Part shown: piece by piece, positions 14,462 to 15,809 of the stretch
Layout: the number at the start of each line of letters is the position of its first letter
How positions within the stretch are numbered: the first letter of the stretch is position 1
NCBI GenBank assembly: GCA_964601355.1
Contig: CAZRNB010000067.1
Span: forward strand, 1 to 15,809
Length of the DNA: 15,809 nt
Reading direction: 5' to 3'
DNA from: CAZRNB01 sp964601355
GTDB taxonomy: Bacteria > Planctomycetota > Phycisphaerae > Sedimentisphaerales > Anaerobacaceae
Made by a program: the position numbers and the translations under genes
Notes under the pieces: model-generated
What the model was told of the DNA's origin: nothing
What the model saw: only the letters and a program-made list of their open reading frames with translations
Database searches by the model: none

Positions 14462-15211
14462 ATGACAGAGAAAAGGAAAGAAAAACACAAAGAGCATGAG
14501 GGTCAGCAGGCGACAGTGAATGAGCTAACGGACTTCTATGGCTTTTTGGATAACTTACTCACAGGAAGCAGACTGCTGCAGGAAACATTAGATAAGCATA
14601 AAGAAGCTCTGGAAGGCAATAAACCAAAAGAGCCATACGAAGACAAAACCTTGCTGGAATTTGAAAAACAGAAGAATGACTGCTTGAAGGACTTGCTCAC
14701 AGTTGCCGTCGATCAATATCAGCGGGTCGGTGCCGAGCACGCAAATTATCAAAAGCGAATTTACAAACAAATCAACGACACCATTGCCTATGAAAAGGAG
14801 ATGATAATAAAGGCGCTATTGCCGGCACTGGATAATTTTGAATCCGCACTAAGCGGACTTGCAAACAGCCCATCCGCTGAAAACGTGAATGACTTTGCCA
14901 GGGGCATCCGAATAATTTATGAACAACTGCTCGATATATTAAAAACGCACGGCGTCGAGCTGATAGAGGCACTCGGCGAAAAGTTCGACCCAGCTCTGCA
15001 CGAGGCCATGCTTCAAAAGACTGAGCCTGAAAAACAAGATAATCTCGTGCTGGAAGAATTTCAAAAAGGATACAAGCTCAACGGTCGTGTCATTCGGCCA
15101 AGCAGGGTAGTCGTCAATAAGTGGCCAGGCAACAAGCTGCCGGCAGAAGAAACAAAACAACCCGAGAAAAATTTAGAGAAAACCGAGGACGAGTCAACCG
15201 ACACGCAGTAA
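14462..15211 (+). CDS. grpE: GrpE nucleotide exchange factor
   Basis: A 249-residue GrpE, longer than the usual ~190-200. It is the exchange factor that releases ADP from DnaK, acting as a dimer. The N-terminal 80 residues are charged and probably disordered or coiled coil (MTEKRKEKHKEHEG). The long helix follows (AEHANYQKRIYKQINDTIAY, then LLPALDNFESAL at 119-130). The beta domain holds the signature GVELIEALGEKFDPALHEAM (164-183) and LEEFQKGYKLNGRVIRPSRV (197-216). A Lys/Glu-rich tail ends the protein. ATG 14462 is the only plausible ATG start, but its SD is poor. The gene follows dnaJ by 61 nt and precedes the FmdB gene by 109 nt; the trio and groES-groEL2 read as one stress operon. Confidence 0.95.
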   Translation: MTEKRKEKHKEHEGQQATVNELTDFYGFLDNLLTGSRLLQETLDKHKEALEGNKPKEPYEDKTLLEFEKQKNDCLKDLLTVAVDQYQRVGAEHANYQKRIYKQINDTIAYEKEMIIKALLPALDNFESALSGLANSPSAENVNDFARGIRIIYEQLLDILKTHGVELIEALGEKFDPALHEAMLQKTEPEKQDNLVLEEFQKGYKLNGRVIRPSRVVVNKWPGNKLPAEETKQPEKNLEKTEDESTDTQ

Positions 15212-15213
15212 TA

Positions 15214-15303
15214 TCGTATTGCGTATTGCGTGATGCGTATTGTGTGAATTTGCCGAACAATCTCGAATCTACTTAAAAAATTTTAACGCGATACGCAATA
15301 CGC
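15214..15303. repeat. inverted array of the heptamer GCGTATT
   Basis: Left words TCGTATT, GCGTATT, GCGTGAT, GCGTATT in tandem (15214-15241). Right inverted words GATACGC (15290-15296) and AATACGC (15297-15303), a few bases before the SD of the FmdB gene. Same layout as the groEL2-dnaJ spacer, different word. Confidence 0.75.
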
Positions 15304-15320
15304 ACGACGGAGAACGAAAA

Positions 15321-15641
15321 ATGCCGACTTACGAATATAAATGTGAAAGTTGTGGATACGAGTTTGAGCAGTTCCAAAGCATAACCGCTAAGCCTATCCG
15401 TAAATGCCCAAAATGCGGCAGGACAAGTATCAGAAGACTCATTGGCACCGGTGCAGGAGTAATCTTCAAAGGCCCCGGCTTCTACGCGACGGATTACCGA
15501 ACCGAAAGCTATAAAAAGGCCGCAGAGAAGGAGAAAGGTGCATCCGGCAAAATCGCCGATAAGAAGGAAACCAAAGCTGAAAGCAAAGAATCAAAAACCG
15601 GCGCAAAAGCTGAGCCTGTCACAAAGGACAAAAATACGTAG
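15321..15641 (+). CDS. FmdB-type zinc-ribbon protein
   Basis: A 106-residue protein. The N-terminus MPTYEYKCESCG is the hallmark of the FmdB/CxxC_CxxC_SSSS family: two CxxC pairs, C8/C11 and C29/C32, form a small zinc ribbon, followed by RRLIGTGAGVIFKGPGFYATDY (about 38-59). The C-terminal half is a low-complexity K/E/A/S tail, common in these proteins. The family is annotated as a putative regulator (from FmdB of methylotrophs), but its molecular role is not established. I chose ATG 15321 because ggag lies 8 nt upstream and the family starts at MPTYEY; the frame extends 27 codons upstream into the inverted word repeat. It is last in the chaperone run. Confidence 0.9.
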   Translation: MPTYEYKCESCGYEFEQFQSITAKPIRKCPKCGRTSIRRLIGTGAGVIFKGPGFYATDYRTESYKKAAEKEKGASGKIADKKETKAESKESKTGAKAEPVTKDKNT

Positions 15642-15809
15642 TATCCCTTACTGGAGAAATCAGCGTAGCCAATTCTCCCCGCAGGCACATCAACCACATT
15701 AGAGAATTAAGCTCTCTAATCCCAATGTATCTGGAGCGGCTTTCTCTAACGGGGTCAATGTCACTACTACTCTGTCGCAGTTTGAACGATGGATGTCATT
15801 GCGAGCGAA
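15642..15809. other. gene-free right edge with two hairpins and a dispersed repeat
   Basis: No gene is supported. ggagaa / ttctcc (15652-15677) and ttagaga / tctctaa (15699-15719) can form stems; neither has a T-run, so termination is uncertain. The last bases, gtcattgcgagcgaa, match the style of a common dispersed bacterial intergenic repeat that continues outside the window. Confidence 0.5.

Overview
The window reads as bacterial chromosome, most likely from the Planctomycetota (Phycisphaerae-like) or a close PVC relative. I infer this from the style of the proteins: a lipoprotein GH29 fucosidase, two divergent GroELs, a groES-groEL-dnaJ-grpE-FmdB run and a glycine-rich RRM protein. No rRNA, tRNA or marker gene in the window proves it. 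All genes between about 7.8 and 15.6 kb are on the + strand and have moderate GC. The stretch from about 1.6 to 6.8 kb is AT-rich, has only minus-strand genes and looks like accessory DNA.

Layout. 1-1265: a MITE-like repeat, then a cold-shock protein gene (+) with a clean sigma-70 promoter and a long leader. It converges through a bidirectional terminator on an RRM RNA-binding protein gene (-), which also has a good promoter. 1639-4585: an array of seven copies of a ~140-175-bp module, each with a 24-nt hairpin. Part of the array, with a gene for an unknown 95-aa protein and a ~111-bp mini-element, is duplicated in exact tandem with a period of 1386 bp. 4615-5592: a ~325-codon PD-(D/E)XK-like gene cut by one in-frame amber codon. 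5829-6686: a membrane-anchored coiled-coil protein of unknown function. 6767-7796: a kilobase of non-coding repeats. 7797-15641: groEL1, a GH29 alpha-L-fucosidase lipoprotein, groES, groEL2, dnaJ, grpE and an FmdB-type zinc-ribbon gene. No dnaK, hrcA or CIRCE element is visible.

How the genes relate. GroES and GroEL2 form a normal chaperonin pair. DnaJ and GrpE are the co-chaperones of a DnaK encoded elsewhere. GroEL1 stands apart from groES, has a different C-terminal tail and is separated from groES by a fucosidase gene with no obvious role in folding. The cold-shock protein and the RRM protein at the other end are both RNA-binding proteins, so the window joins two stress-related loci around a repeat-rich accessory block.

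Two observations stand out. First, most spacers of the chaperone cluster are filled with short words (7 or 9 nt) repeated in one orientation and then in the inverted orientation, with a different word in each spacer; at dnaJ the repeat runs to within 6 nt of the start codon. Second, the hairpin-module array has grown by recombination between its own modules, carrying the small unknown gene with it.
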